A stretch of DNA of 6,274 nt from JAEUIE01 sp035430005 (GTDB taxonomy: Bacteria > Planctomycetota > Planctomycetia > Gemmatales > HRBIN36), in NCBI GenBank assembly GCA_035430005.1, contig DAOMFV010000195.1:1-6274 (forward strand). The letters run 5' to 3'. Both the position numbers and the translations under genes were made by a program. The notes under the pieces are model-generated. The model made no database searches. It was not told the DNA's origin and saw nothing but the letters and a program-made list of their open reading frames with translations. This document shows, piece by piece, positions 5,536 to 6,274 of the stretch; position 1 is the stretch's first letter; each line of letters opens with the position of its first letter.

Positions 5536-6274
5536 ATGAAGTCCACGTTCAAAGTGTGGCTGCTGTTCCTGGCGGGCCTATGTCATCCCGCCGCATCCTT
5601 CGCTCAACTCCCGCCCGACAAAGTCCTTTCATCCTTCACCGTCGCCGAGGGCCTCAAGCTCGAACTCTTCGCCGCCGAGCCGATGTTCAGTAATCCCACC
5701 TGCATGGATATCGACGACAAGGGCAGGGTGTGGGTTTGTGAATCGGTCAACTACCGAACGACCCTGCACAAGAAACCGCTCAACCGCCCTGATGGCGACC
5801 GCATCGTCATCCTGCAGGATACCAAAGGCGATGGCAAAGCCGACAAGGCGACGACGTTCTACCAGGCCCCCGACTTTCTCGCTCCTCTCGGTATTGCTGT
5901 TTCAAAAGATCCTGTTGGCCCCGGCTACAAAGTCTATGTCTGCCATTCACCCCACATCTATGTCTTTGAAGATAAAGACGGCGACGGCAAAGCCGACGGC
6001 CCGCCCAAGATCCTCCTCACCGGTTTCGGCGGCGTCGATCACGATCACGGTGTCCACGGTATCCACTTCGGCCCCGACGGTAAACTCTACTTCAGCGTCG
6101 GCGATCAAGGCGTCAAGAACCTGAAAGATAAAAACGGCAAAGTGTGGAACACTAACCAGACCGACTGCAAAGCCGGCACCATCTGGCGCTGCAACCCCGA
6201 TGGCACCCACCTCGAACTCCTCGCCCACAACTTCCGCAACCAGTACGAACCCGCCGTCAACAGCTTCGGCACCA
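5536..6274 (+). CDS. PVC-type membrane-bound dehydrogenase, N-terminal beta-propeller part (3' end beyond window)
   Basis: The 246 visible residues start with a signal peptide (MKSTFKVWLLFLAGLCHPAA, likely cleavage after Ala23), so the protein is exported. The mature part begins with FTVAEGLKLELFAAEPMFSN, then MDIDDKGRVWVCESVNYR. This is the typical opening of the planctomycete/verrucomicrobial 'putative membrane-bound dehydrogenase' N-terminal domain. It resembles the quinoprotein glucose/sorbosone dehydrogenase beta-propeller. Two calcium-site-like loops, DTKGDGKAD (95-103) and DKDGDGKAD (146-154), mark successive blades. A histidine-rich segment, GVDHDHGVHGIHFGPDGKLY (166-185), follows. 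In this family the propeller is usually followed by HEAT-like repeats and a C-terminal cytochrome-c-type haem domain, which would lie past position 6274. The role is probably oxidation of sugars or alcohols outside the cytoplasm with electrons passed to the haem; this is family-level inference and the substrate is unknown. Being downstream of a terminator, it starts a new transcription unit. Confidence 0.9.
   Translation, partial: MKSTFKVWLLFLAGLCHPAASFAQLPPDKVLSSFTVAEGLKLELFAAEPMFSNPTCMDIDDKGRVWVCESVNYRTTLHKKPLNRPDGDRIVILQDTKGDGKADKATTFYQAPDFLAPLGIAVSKDPVGPGYKVYVCHSPHIYVFEDKDGDGKADGPPKILLTGFGGVDHDHGVHGIHFGPDGKLYFSVGDQGVKNLKDKNGKVWNTNQTDCKAGTIWRCNPDGTHLELLAHNFRNQYEPAVNSFGT

Overview
The window looks like chromosomal DNA from a planctomycete, probably a Gemmataceae-like lineage, though the genus cannot be fixed by eye. 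Three things point there: the N-terminus of a PVC-type 'membrane-bound dehydrogenase' (a family expanded in Planctomycetes), a GyrA of the variant whose catalytic region reads IDKQGNFGSIAGLPPAAERYTEARL, and a REP-like palindrome of a type I recall from planctomycete intergenic regions. Coding DNA is moderately GC-rich. Two genes run off the edges of the window.

Layout. (1) 1-1748, minus strand: a secreted CocE/NonD-type serine hydrolase (alpha-amino-acid ester hydrolase / X-Pro dipeptidyl-peptidase-like), complete at its N-terminus and missing only its C-terminal end. (2) 1749-2049: a divergent intergenic region that holds a 139-bp nested palindrome with perfect 33-bp inverted arms, each arm itself a hairpin (REPIN/MITE-like). 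(3) 2050-4785, plus strand: full-length DNA gyrase subunit A, with an unusual quinolone-pocket residue and an acidic insertion in its DNA-wrapping domain. (4) 4786-4966: an intergenic region with a good sigma70-type promoter whose -10 box lies inside a 31-bp imperfect dyad, a likely operator. (5) 4967-5359, plus: a small single-pass membrane protein with a Lys/Pro/Ala/Glu-rich tail, not recognised. It is closed by a textbook intrinsic terminator at 5391-5421. (6) 5536-6274, plus: the N-terminal 246 residues of a secreted PVC-type dehydrogenase beta-propeller, behind a strong Shine-Dalgarno sequence.

The genes do not look like one operon or pathway. The hydrolase and gyrA are divergently oriented, the small membrane gene has its own promoter and terminator, and the dehydrogenase starts a further unit. 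The hydrolase and dehydrogenase are both exported and would fit scavenging of peptides, esters or sugars outside the cytoplasm. GyrA is housekeeping. I see no CRISPR array, tRNA, rRNA, phage or defence module, and no clear undescribed multi-gene system. The most worthwhile leads are the putative operator before the small membrane gene, the nested REP element in the gyrA divergent region, and the GyrA sequence peculiarities.
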